This document shows positions 24,850-32,319 of a stretch of 64,000 nucleotides of DNA, piece by piece. The stretch spans positions 1-64,000 of the forward strand of contig NZ_BSTF01000020.1 of the NCBI RefSeq assembly GCF_030269365.1, in the 5' to 3' direction. Source of the stretch: Lentzea sp. NBRC 102530 (lineage in GTDB: Bacteria > Actinomycetota > Actinomycetes > Mycobacteriales > Pseudonocardiaceae). The notes below the pieces were generated by a model. It made no database searches. It worked only from the letters and a program-made list of their open reading frames with translations, and had not been told where the DNA came from. The translations under genes were made by a program, and so were the position numbers. Each line of letters begins with the position of its first letter. Position 1 is the first letter of the stretch.

Positions 24850-26433
24850 ATGGCAGGCCCTGCCGACGAGTTCCACGTCTACGACACGACGTTGCGCGAT
24901 GGCGCACAACGTGAGGGCATTTCGTACTCCGTCACGGACAAGCTCGCGGTCGCGCGCTTGCTGGACGGGCTCGGCGTCGGGTTCATCGAGGGCGGCTGGC
25001 CCGGCGCTCTGCCCAAGGACACGGAGTTCTTCGCGCGGGCGGCGGCAGGGGACCTGGAACTGAAGCACGCCAAGCTCGTCGCGTTCGGGGCCACGCGCAA
25101 GGCCGGGGTCAGGGTCGAGGACGACCCGCAGGTCAGGGCGTTGCTGGAGTCGCAGGCGCCGGTGGTGACGCTGGTGGCCAAGTCGGATCTGCGGCACATC
25201 GAACGTGCCCTGAGGACGGACACCGAGGAGAACCTGAAGATGGTGCGCGACACCGTCAGGTTCCTGAAGGACCACGGGCGGCGGGTGTTCCTCGACGCCG
25301 AGCACTTCTTCGACGGGTACGCGTTCTCGCCGGACACCAGCCTGAGGGTGCTGGAGTCCGCTGTGGAGGGTGGCGCGGACGTGGTCGTGCTGTGCGACAC
25401 GAACGGCGGGCAGTTGCCACTCGGGCTCGCGGGCACCGTGGCCGAGGTCGTCGAGAAGACCGGTTTTCGCGTGGGGATCCACTGCCAGGACGACACGTCC
25501 TGCGCGGTGGCCAACACGATCGCGGCCGTGCAGGCGGGCGCGACGCATGTGCAGTGCACTGCCAATGGTTATGGCGAGCGAGCGGGTAACGCCGACCTGT
25601 TCGCCGTCGTGGGAAACCTCGTGACCAAGCTCGGCATGGAGGTGCTCCCGACCGGGGCGCTGGCCGAGCTCACCCGTGTCTCCCATGCGTTGGCCGAGAT
25701 CGCGAACATCGCACCCGACACCCACCAGGCTTATGTCGGGTCGTCAGCATTCGCCCACAAGGCGGGTCTGCACGCGAGCGCGATCAAGGTGGATCCGGAG
25801 CTGTACAACCACATCGATCCGGACACCGTCGGCAACGACATGCGGGTGCTGGTCACCGAGATGGCCGGTCGGGCGAGCATCGAACTCAAGGGACGTGAGT
25901 TCGGGCTCGACCTGGCCGGCCGGGGGAACGAGGTAGGGACGGCGCTGGCGCGCGTCAAGGAGCTGGAGGCCAAGGGGTGGTCGTTCGAGGCCGCCGACGC
26001 GTCGCTGGAGCTGCTGCTGCGCGGCGAGCTGTCCGAACTGGACACTCCGCCGTTCACGCTGGAGTCCTACCGGGTCGTGCTCGACCACCGCTCCGACGGG
26101 GAGATCGTGTCCGAGGCCACGGTCAAGGTGCACGTCGCGGGGGAGCGGGTGATCGCCACGGCCGAGGGCATCGGGCCCGTGCACGCCCTGGACGCCGCTC
26201 TGCGCAAGGCGTTGCTGCCGCACCTGTCCTGGTTGGACACCGTCGAGCTGGCCGACTACAAGGTGCGCATCCTGACCGAGCACCCCGGCACGGACGCGGT
26301 GACGCGCGTGCTGGTGGAGTCCACGGACGGTGAGCGCGAGTGGACGACCGTCGGCGTGCACGGGAACATCGTCGAGGCGTCCTGGCTCGCGCTGTGTGAC
26401 GCGCTCGTGCACAAGTCGATGCGGTCGGGCTGA
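24850..26433 (+). CDS. cimA: Citramalate synthase
   Basis: A 527-residue enzyme (530 if ATG 24841 is used). It joins acetyl-CoA and pyruvate to give (R)-citramalate, a threonine-independent route to 2-ketobutyrate and isoleucine. The HMGL-type TIM barrel has YDTTLRDGAQREG, HCQDDTSCAVAN and the metal-binding GYGERAGNADL; the C-terminus is a LeuA-type allosteric dimerisation domain. AGGAG abuts ATG 24841 but lies nine bases before ATG 24850, so I prefer the latter. It could be called LeuA-like, but the length and GWPGALPKDTEFF signature fit CimA. Confidence 0.92.
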   Translation: MAGPADEFHVYDTTLRDGAQREGISYSVTDKLAVARLLDGLGVGFIEGGWPGALPKDTEFFARAAAGDLELKHAKLVAFGATRKAGVRVEDDPQVRALLESQAPVVTLVAKSDLRHIERALRTDTEENLKMVRDTVRFLKDHGRRVFLDAEHFFDGYAFSPDTSLRVLESAVEGGADVVVLCDTNGGQLPLGLAGTVAEVVEKTGFRVGIHCQDDTSCAVANTIAAVQAGATHVQCTANGYGERAGNADLFAVVGNLVTKLGMEVLPTGALAELTRVSHALAEIANIAPDTHQAYVGSSAFAHKAGLHASAIKVDPELYNHIDPDTVGNDMRVLVTEMAGRASIELKGREFGLDLAGRGNEVGTALARVKELEAKGWSFEAADASLELLLRGELSELDTPPFTLESYRVVLDHRSDGEIVSEATVKVHVAGERVIATAEGIGPVHALDAALRKALLPHLSWLDTVELADYKVRILTEHPGTDAVTRVLVESTDGEREWTTVGVHGNIVEASWLALCDALVHKSMRSG

Positions 26434-26438
26434 CCTCG

Positions 26439-26444
26439 TAAGCT
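26439..26444 (+). promoter_or_regulatory. -10 box (TAAGCT) of the fumarylacetoacetase-fold gene
   Basis: TAAGCT lies six bases before GTG 26451 and marks a probable leaderless start. Confidence 0.45.
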
Positions 26445-26450
26445 GGCAGT

Positions 26451-27209
26451 GTGCGCATTGCCCGAATTGCTCATCCCGCTGGCGTGGCCTTCGTCGCCGT
26501 TCAAGGCGACGAGGCCGCGGAAATCGCCGAACACCCCTTCGGCACGCCCACGTTCACCGGCCGGAAGTGGCCGTTGGCCGACGTGCGGCTGCTCGCGCCC
26601 ATCCTGCCGACCAAGATCATCGGTGTCGGGCGGAACTACGCGGACCACGCGAAGGAACTCGGCAACGAGGTTCCCGCGGAGCCGTTGCTGTTCTTCAAGC
26701 CCAACACGTCGGTGATCGGGCCGAACGTCGAGATCAAGCTGCCGGCCGCGTCCGAGCGCGTCGACTTCGAGGGAGAACTGGCCGTCATCATCGGTCAGCC
26801 CTGCCGCGACGTGCCGAAGGCCAAGGCCGCGAGCGTGATCATGGGTTACACGATCGCCAACGACGTCACCGCGCGAGATCTGCAGAAGAAGGACGTGCAG
26901 TTCACGCGTGCCAAGGGTTTTGACACGTTCTGTCCCTTGGGTCCCTTCATCGAGACCGAGTTCGACCCGTCGGACGTCCGCGTCGTCACCGAAGTCGACG
27001 GGGAAGTCAAACAAGACGGACGTACTTCGTTGATGGTGCACGACATCGGGTCACTGGTCGAGTACGTCTCCGGCATCATGACGTTGCTGCCGGGCGACCT
27101 GATCCTGACCGGCACGCCGGCCGGTGTCGGACCGATGACGGCCGGACAGACGGTCTCCGTGACTGTGGACGGCCTTGGCACGCTCACCAATCCGGTCGCA
27201 AATAGGTAG
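26451..27209 (+). CDS. Fumarylacetoacetate hydrolase family protein
   Basis: A 252-residue FAH-fold protein. Key segments are IIGVGRNYADHAKELG, the metal ligands Glu in VDFEGELAVIIG and the NDVTARDLQ motif, and LTGTPAGVGPM. The family includes 2-hydroxyhepta-2,4-diene-1,7-dioate isomerase, acylpyruvases and oxaloacetate decarboxylase or tautomerase. The syntenic mycobacterial gene is Rv2993c. The N-terminal 60 residues are the usual small cap. The substrate cannot be told from sequence. Confidence 0.88.
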   Translation: MRIARIAHPAGVAFVAVQGDEAAEIAEHPFGTPTFTGRKWPLADVRLLAPILPTKIIGVGRNYADHAKELGNEVPAEPLLFFKPNTSVIGPNVEIKLPAASERVDFEGELAVIIGQPCRDVPKAKAASVIMGYTIANDVTARDLQKKDVQFTRAKGFDTFCPLGPFIETEFDPSDVRVVTEVDGEVKQDGRTSLMVHDIGSLVEYVSGIMTLLPGDLILTGTPAGVGPMTAGQTVSVTVDGLGTLTNPVANR

Positions 27210-27276
27210 CCGTACGGAGCAATCCGGCGTCCGGCAGCTTACGCATCCCGGTACCCGCGAGTAACTTCCCGGTGTC

Positions 27277-27936
27277 ATGACGGACCTGGCGTCCACCCGT
27301 GTGCTGCTGGTCGACGGTTCGCAGCTCATCACCGAAGGGCTGCGGCTTTCGCTGCACCGCACGCACTGCTTCCGCGTTGTGGGCATCGCCCACACCGTGG
27401 CCGAGGCTGCTCGCAGCCTGCGCGGCACGCTGGTGGACCTGGTCGTGACGGACTTCGACGTCCCGGGCGCCGGACCGCTGCGCACCGTGCGCGACACGGC
27501 GCAGCTCCGGCCGAGCGCCCGCGTCGTCGTGCTGTCCAATGCGGACAGTCCGAGCTGGGCCCGCGCGGCCCTGGACGCCGGCGCGGTCGCCTACCTGCTG
27601 AAAACCTCGCCCGTGGCCGAGCTGTTACCGCTGATCGCGGCCGCGGTGCGGGGTGCTCCGGCCACGATCGACGCGCGGGTGGGGTCACTCGCGCGGTTGC
27701 CGTCGCGGATGCCCCCGCCCGCCTCGCTCGGCCAGCTGTCGGCACGCGAGTTCGACGTGCTGGCCGAGATGGCCAAGGGGATGGACAACGCGCGCATCGC
27801 CCAGCGGCTCTTCATCAGCAACGACACCGTGAAGACCCACGTGAAGGCGATCCTGCGCAAGCTGGGCGCCCGTGACCGCGCCCACGCCGTGGCGATGGTG
27901 CTCGGCGAGTCCTCCGAGGCGTTCGTCACGACCTGA
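27277..27936 (+). CDS. LuxR/NarL-type response regulator with atypical receiver
   Basis: A 219-residue regulator with an N-terminal receiver-like domain and a C-terminal LuxR helix-turn-helix (LSAREFDVLAEMAKGMDNARIAQRL, DTVKTHVKAILRKLG). The receiver keeps the phospho-acceptor Asp59 and the Lys109, but the acidic pair is reduced to Asp13-Gly14, so Mg binding and phosphorylation may be weak or absent. No histidine kinase is near. TAACTT lies nine bases before the ATG. The stop overlaps the convergent FAD gene by 11 bases. Confidence 0.88.
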   Translation: MTDLASTRVLLVDGSQLITEGLRLSLHRTHCFRVVGIAHTVAEAARSLRGTLVDLVVTDFDVPGAGPLRTVRDTAQLRPSARVVVLSNADSPSWARAALDAGAVAYLLKTSPVAELLPLIAAAVRGAPATIDARVGSLARLPSRMPPPASLGQLSAREFDVLAEMAKGMDNARIAQRLFISNDTVKTHVKAILRKLGARDRAHAVAMVLGESSEAFVTT

Positions 27937-29182
27937 CGATGGTCTGCGGTGCCCTGCGCGCGAAGTCCGGTGCGTGCTCAGGACGTGGGCCGATCGCCAC
28001 CACGTAGGCGGGAATCGCCTGCAGTCGCGGGAAGCGCTGGGCGAGCTTGAGCGGCACGGGCAGCTCGTCCGACGAGATCGTCGCGTCGCCGTCCACCACG
28101 CGGCTCAGGAACCTGCCCTGGATGACCCGCTGCATCGTCTGGATCAGCACGGTCGGGAACCACCTGCGGCGACGCACCTTCGCGAGCCTGGCGCCGCTGA
28201 CGGTGCCCTCCCGCAACGGCTTCGCGAGCAGCCTGGCGGCCGCGACGGCGTCCTGCACGGCCAGGTTGATGCCCACGCCACCGATCGGCGACATCGCGTG
28301 CGCCGCGTCACCGATGCACAGCAGTCCGTCGACGTGCCACTTCTTCAGGCGGTCCAGCTTCACGTCGAGCAGCTTCGCGTCGTCGACGCTCCGGATGTGG
28401 TCGACCCGGTCGGCCAGCCACGGCACGAGCGTGGTCACGCGCTCACGGAACTTCTCCACACCTTCCGCGCGCAGTTGCTGATCCGTTCCCTTGCGGATCA
28501 GGAAAGCGCACTGGAAGTAGTCCCCACGTGGAATGAGCACCAGGGCGCTGCCCGCGCTGAACCGGCCCGCGCCACCCCTGACCTGGTCACTTTCCTTGCG
28601 CGGCAAGCGGAACCACCACACGTCCATCGGCGCGCCGAAGCGGTAGACCGGTAGGTTCACGGCGTCGCGCAGGATCGAGCTCCGTCCGTCCGCCGCCACG
28701 ACGAGGTCCGCGGCGATCTCGCCCTCGGTCCCGTCGACGCGGTCCCGGTACCGGACGCCCGTGACCCTGTTGCCGCTCTTGGTGATCGCGGTGACCTCGG
28801 TGTTCATCCGCAGCGAGAACGACGGTTCGAGCTTGCCCGCGTCCGCCAGCAGGTCGAGGAAGTCCCACTGCGGCACCATCGCGATGTGCTTGTGGGCGCC
28901 GGGAAGCCGGCTCAGGTCGGCGATCGGGATGCGACTGCCGTCCTCCATCAGCGACTCGATCTTGTCCACCAGTTGGTGCGGCACCTGCGCGAACGCCGGG
29001 CCGAGCCCCAGTTCGTCCAGCAGCGTGAGCGTCGACGCGTGCACCGTGTCGCCGCGGAAGTCGCGCAGGAAGTCGCCGTGCTTCTCGAGCACCGTGACCT
29101 CGACGCCACCCCGTGCGAGCAGCAACCCCAGCACCATCCCGGCAGGTCCGCCACCTACGACGAGACAGGTTGTCCTCTCCAT
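27926..29182 (-). CDS. FAD-dependent aromatic-ring-hydroxylase-like monooxygenase
   Basis: A 418-residue flavoprotein of the PHBH/UbiH group. FAD motifs are CLVVGGGPAGMVLGLLLARG at the N-terminus, VVAADGRSS (DG motif) at about residue 165 and CIGDAAHAMSPIGGVGINLA at about 290. Such enzymes hydroxylate aromatic or polyketide substrates using NAD(P)H and O2. The ATG at 29182 has GAGGGG at good spacing. A dyad lies just upstream and may bind a TetR-type repressor, none of which is encoded next to it. The physiological substrate is unknown. Confidence 0.9.
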   Translation of the reverse strand: MERTTCLVVGGGPAGMVLGLLLARGGVEVTVLEKHGDFLRDFRGDTVHASTLTLLDELGLGPAFAQVPHQLVDKIESLMEDGSRIPIADLSRLPGAHKHIAMVPQWDFLDLLADAGKLEPSFSLRMNTEVTAITKSGNRVTGVRYRDRVDGTEGEIAADLVVAADGRSSILRDAVNLPVYRFGAPMDVWWFRLPRKESDQVRGGAGRFSAGSALVLIPRGDYFQCAFLIRKGTDQQLRAEGVEKFRERVTTLVPWLADRVDHIRSVDDAKLLDVKLDRLKKWHVDGLLCIGDAAHAMSPIGGVGINLAVQDAVAAARLLAKPLREGTVSGARLAKVRRRRWFPTVLIQTMQRVIQGRFLSRVVDGDATISSDELPVPLKLAQRFPRLQAIPAYVVAIGPRPEHAPDFARRAPQTIVRS

Positions 29183-29196
29183 GTCGATCCCCTCTT

Positions 29197-29212
29197 TTCA
29201 ACCTCTGTTGAA
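29197..29212. promoter_or_regulatory. Perfect dyad upstream of the FAD monooxygenase gene
   Basis: TTCAAC-CTCT-GTTGAA is a perfect 6-4-6 inverted repeat 14 bases before the start codon, next to TTTATT on the minus strand. The form and place suggest an operator. Confidence 0.5.
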
Positions 29213-29549
29213 TAAACTCAGCATGCTCCTGATCGCCTGGAGCGTCAAGCGGAGTTCCGAGTGGCGTGGCTCTCGTTTGGGTCGATCCAAAGTGGACGGT
29301 CTGGTGCCCAAGGCCCCGAATGGGTTGCGGTTGATGTGAAATGTCGTTGTGCGAGCTAGAGTGTCGCGCTCGCGGAACCGCCGGTTGAGACGAAGATCCT
29401 TGTGTCGCCGAACAACACTCGTCCGGCCGATTGCTTTCGGCGCTCGGAGGAGTGTCACTGGTTCGTTCGGGCCCTCAAGGTCCGCTTGATCGTGCAAGGA
29501 CCTATAGGAATCACCTCGTTAGCCGAATCGGACGAGGCCCCCTCGCACC
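29213..29549. other. Intergenic stretch without a recognisable gene
   Basis: This stretch lies between the divergent FAD monooxygenase and HAD genes. It has lower GC than its surroundings. Short frames here lack a ribosome site, a family match or GC-rich third positions. It probably holds the two promoters. Confidence 0.5.
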
Positions 29550-29555
29550 TAACCT
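29550..29555 (+). promoter_or_regulatory. -10 box (TAACCT) of the HAD gene
   Basis: TAACCT is six bases before the GTG at 29562. Confidence 0.45.
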
Positions 29556-29561
29556 TCCGGG

Positions 29562-30299
29562 GTGACAACTGCGTCCCCGACTTTCACGCGTAAGAGAACC
29601 GGCGAGATCCGCGCTGTGTGCCTGGACGTCGACGACACACTTGTCGACTACAGCACTTCTTCGCGAGCCGCGTTGGCATCGATGGTCGGTAACGCCGACG
29701 CCTGGTCGTTGTGGCAGCGGATCACCGACGACCACGTCTCCCGCCAGCTCGCCGGCGACCTCCAGTACGAGCAGATGCGCAACATCCGCACGCAGGCCTT
29801 CTTCGCCGCGCTGGGAGAGGACCTGACGCTCGAGGAGGCGACGCACCGCGAGGTCGGCCGCCAGGAGGTCCTCTCCGCGGGGTGGTGCCTGTTCCCGGAC
29901 GTCATCCCGATGCTCGACTGGCTGCGCGCCACCGGCCTGCCGATCGCCGCGATCAGCAACGCGTCGGGCCGCCACCAGCGCGTGAAGATCGCCCAGCTCG
30001 GCCTGTCCGAATACTTCGACGCGGTGCTCATCGCCGGCGAGGTCGGCTGCGCCAAGCCGGACCGCGTGATCTTCCACACCGCGTGCCTCGCCCTGGGCGT
30101 GCCACCCGGCGACACCGTGCACGTGGGAGACCGCCTGCACGCCGACGCCATCGGCGCGCGCGACGCCGGAATGCACGGCGTGTGGCTCAACCGCACTGGC
30201 CCGACCGGAGGCTCCCTCCCCGCCGGCCTGTCGTCCATCACGAACCTCGCCGAACTGCCGGAGCTCCTCGTCTGCGAGCTGTCCGCCGCCAACGCCTGA
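29562..30299 (+). CDS. HAD-superfamily hydrolase
   Basis: A 245-residue haloacid dehalogenase-like phosphatase with motif I CLDVDDTLVDYS, motif II AISNAS, the motif III Lys in GCAKPDRVIF and motif IV HVGDRLHADAIGARDAG. A C1-type helical cap is at residues about 30-100. It most resembles phosphoglycolate-phosphatase-like or YjjG-like nucleotidases. The first 12 residues are unconserved. It is a single gene with its own terminator. The substrate is unknown. Confidence 0.9.
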   Translation: MTTASPTFTRKRTGEIRAVCLDVDDTLVDYSTSSRAALASMVGNADAWSLWQRITDDHVSRQLAGDLQYEQMRNIRTQAFFAALGEDLTLEEATHREVGRQEVLSAGWCLFPDVIPMLDWLRATGLPIAAISNASGRHQRVKIAQLGLSEYFDAVLIAGEVGCAKPDRVIFHTACLALGVPPGDTVHVGDRLHADAIGARDAGMHGVWLNRTGPTGGSLPAGLSSITNLAELPELLVCELSAANA

Positions 30300-30315
30300 G
30301 GTTCACCCCCGAGAC

Positions 30316-30355
30316 CGGCCCCCACCTGCGCAGATGCGCTTTGGTGGGGGCCGAT
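30316..30355 (+). terminator. HAD gene terminator
   Basis: CGGCCCCCACC (30316-30326) pairs with GGTGGGGGCCG (30343-30353), with a short GCGC stem inside, followed by ATTTCACTT. Confidence 0.8.
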
Positions 30356-30385
30356 TTCACTTCTGGCGGGGGCGTGGTCTAGTAT
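30356..30385 (+). promoter_or_regulatory. Promoter of the tRNA-Gln/tRNA-Glu unit
   Basis: TTCACT (30356-30361) and TAGTAT (30380-30385) are 18 bases apart, about 65 bases before the first tRNA. No terminator lies between the two tRNA genes. Confidence 0.5.
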
Positions 30386-30450
30386 TTCTCTCGGCAGCAA
30401 CGAGGACCTCGGAACTCCTACCGGACAACGAAGTCGATCGTGAAAGCCAA

Positions 30451-30522
30451 TGGGGTATGGTGTAATTGGCAGCACGACTGATTCTGGTTCAGTTAGTCTA
30501 GGTTCGAGTCCTGGTACCCCAG
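30451..30522 (+). tRNA. tRNA-Gln (CUG)
   Basis: A full cloverleaf is present. Acceptor TGGGGTA pairs with TACCCCA (30515-30521), the anticodon loop TTCTGGT sits between CTGA and TCAG with anticodon CTG, and the T-loop is GTTCGAGTC. The discriminator is G. The 3' CCA is not encoded. As in mycobacteria it lies beside tRNA-Glu. Confidence 0.95.
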
Positions 30523-30669
30523 CTGCGAAGGAAGAACTGCCCTCGGGTAAGCTTCCGGAGCTGCTGAAAAGCAAAGCAGTAGGCAAGAAAAGCTCCACAC
30601 AGAACTGAATAGCCGGATTTGGACCGGACAGAGAGATCTGATAAGGTTCACTCCAGCAAGAAGTTCTAG

Positions 30670-30742
30670 GGCCCCGTCGTCTAGCGGCCTAGGACGCCGC
30701 CCTCTCAAGGCGGTAGCGAGGGTTCGAATCCCTTCGGGGCTA
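30670..30742 (+). tRNA. tRNA-Glu (CUC)
   Basis: Acceptor GGCCCCG pairs with CGGGGCT (one G-T pair), the anticodon stem CCGCC/GGCGG encloses CTCTCAA with anticodon CTC, and the T-arm is GAGGG-TTCGAAT-CCCTT. The 3' CCA is not encoded; ACAG follows. Confidence 0.95.
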
Positions 30743-30752
30743 CAGAGGTGGG

Positions 30753-30790
30753 AGAGGCCTGTCAGCGGAAAACGCTGACAGGCCTCTTTC
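30753..30790 (+). terminator. Terminator after tRNA-Glu
   Basis: A perfect 15-bp stem (30753-30767 with 30773-30787), loop GAAAA, is followed by TTTCGCTTT. Confidence 0.9.
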
Positions 30791-31496
30791 GCTTTGTCCT
30801 CTGGGGGCCAAGCCCCCAGACCCCCGGCCGGCGGGCTCCGCCCCCGGACCCCCGGAGTTGGAGTTGCCCGATCCTCGCGGGTGGGGCTTCGCTTCGCTCG
30901 CCACGGGCGAGAATGTGCTGGGGCTTGCTTCGCTCGCCCGTGGGGCCTTGCGTGGGTGTGCGGTAGTTCACCTTTTGGCTTGGGGCTGTGTTTGTGCGGC
31001 CAATTCTGCGGATCTGTCCATTTTCACCGCTGGGCCTATCTCTGTGCGATCCGCATCACGCATCTCACTTCAAGTCGGGCGTAGGGCATCGCACATCCGC
31101 ATTTCTCTCCTGCGCCGCACTCCCCGCGTCCCGGTCGTGTGTCCCGCATCCTGATCAGCTCCTGCGGGCTTGGTTCTCCAGCCCGCATCCCCAACCCGAC
31201 ATCCTCAAGCCCGCGCCCCGCATTCGCGCCCTGCGCCTCGCTGCTGAAGCCTCCGTCACTCGCGCGGGCCCTTCCTCGGCTCCTCCTCCGTGCCCTGTCC
31301 CCGTCCCGCGTCCCGCCCCTTCCGAGCCCTGTCTGTCCCTCTCCAGTGCGCCATCTCTCTCGCCCCTGAAGTGGTGCCCTCTTTCGTTGCGGTGGGCTGT
31401 TTCCGGGGGTGGTTGGGCCGTTTGGGGTCGTGCGTGTTGAGACGTGGTGGTCCGCGTGTCGGGGTGGTTGGGCGGCGTGTCGGGGGTGGAACGCGC
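30791..31496. other. 700-base region without a gene; skewed composition and GC-rich repeats
   Basis: 30801-30819 is a hairpin (CTGGGGGC-CAA-GCCCCCAG) followed by CCCCCGG-rich repeats of a type common between actinomycete genes. From about 31090 to 31370 the plus strand is mostly C and T; from about 31370 to 31500 it is G and T rich. Frames crossing it have no codon-position GC pattern and no family resemblance. It may be decayed or extragenic repeat DNA. Confidence 0.6.
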
Positions 31497-31530
31497 GAAG
31501 GCCGCCTGCCCTGGGAGGGCGGCGGCCTTC
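31497..31530 (-). terminator. IclR gene terminator
   Basis: GAAGGCCGCC (31497-31506) pairs with 31521-31530, and GCCCT with AGGGC inside (one bulged T, loop GGG), 15 bases after the IclR stop. Confidence 0.75.
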
Positions 31531-31544
31531 GGGAGGTTGGTGCT

Positions 31545-32246
31545 TTAGAGGCGGCTTTGCAGGGCTTCGGCTGCTGCCAGTAGGTCCGCTGCCCAGCGGG
31601 CTCCCGGGCGGCGGCCCATGCGGTCGATGGGGCCACTCACCGAGACGGCTGCCACCACCGCGCCCGAGGAGTCCCTCACCGGGGCTGAGACCGAGGCCAC
31701 GCCCGGTTCTCGTTCTGCCACGGACTGGGCCCAGCCCCGGCGGCGGACTTCCAGGAGGGTGCGTTCGCCGTAGACGGCGTCGGCGAGCACGGCTCGTTGG
31801 GTGCCCGGGTCCGCCCATGCGGCCAGGACTTTGGCGCCTGAGCCCGCGGTCATGGGGAGCCTTGCGCCGATCGGGACGGTGTCCCGCAGGCCCGACGGGG
31901 GTTCTGCCGAGGAGACGCAGACTCGTTGCATGCCGTCGCGGCGGTAGAGCTGCACGCTCTCGCCGGTGATGTCGCGCAGGCGTGGCAGGACCGAGGAAGC
32001 GGCGTCCAGCAACGGGTCCGTCGCGCCGCCCGCCAGTTCCGCCAGTGCCGCGCCGGGGCGCCAGCGGCCGTCGGAGCCTCGGCGCAGCAGCCGGTGCACC
32101 TCGAGGCCTACGGCCAGGCGGTGCGCGGTTGCCCGGGGGAGGCCGGTGCGGTTGCACAACTCGGCCAGGCCACAAGGATCTTTTGCTACGGCGTTCAACA
32201 CGGCCACTGCCTTGTCCAGCACGCCGATCCCGCTATGCTGTCCCAC
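31545..32246 (-). CDS. IclR-family regulator of the leucine operon (NdgR/LtbR type)
   Basis: A 233-residue IclR regulator with an N-terminal winged helix (LDKAVAVLNAVAKDPCGLAELCNRTGLPRATAHR) and a GAF-like effector domain (about 80-230). Divergent placement beside leuCD is that of NdgR in Streptomyces and LtbR in Corynebacterium, which control leuCD and related genes; mycobacterial Rv2989 has the same place. GTG 32246 follows a TAGTAT box by six bases. It likely represses leuCD and itself through the shared dyad. Confidence 0.92.
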   Translation of the reverse strand: MGQHSGIGVLDKAVAVLNAVAKDPCGLAELCNRTGLPRATAHRLAVGLEVHRLLRRGSDGRWRPGAALAELAGGATDPLLDAASSVLPRLRDITGESVQLYRRDGMQRVCVSSAEPPSGLRDTVPIGARLPMTAGSGAKVLAAWADPGTQRAVLADAVYGERTLLEVRRRGWAQSVAEREPGVASVSAPVRDSSGAVVAAVSVSGPIDRMGRRPGARWAADLLAAAEALQSRL

Positions 32247-32252
32247 AAGCCG

Positions 32253-32304
32253 ATACTAACTTCCCAGACAGTGAGAAGTCCAGATCTGTCGGCACGTCCA
32301 TACT
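32253..32304. promoter_or_regulatory. Divergent IclR/leuC promoters with a dyad operator
   Basis: TAGTAT on the minus strand (32253-32258) is the IclR -10 box. Right next to it 32259-32279 is a 21-bp dyad, ACTTCxCA-N5-TGxGAAGT. On the plus strand CATACT (32299-32304) is a candidate leuC -10 box, placing the dyad over its -35 region. One bound dimer could control both genes. Confidence 0.6.
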
Positions 32305-32319
32305 GTGGGAGATGTCGCG

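Noticed and set aside
29402..29593. 63-codon frame before the HAD gene
   Set aside because: No ribosome site, no GC-rich third positions and overlap with the HAD promoter and start.
30748..31440. Several frames of 70-150 codons after the tRNA genes
   Set aside because: They overlap a strong terminator and skewed repeats, overlap each other and show no family signature.
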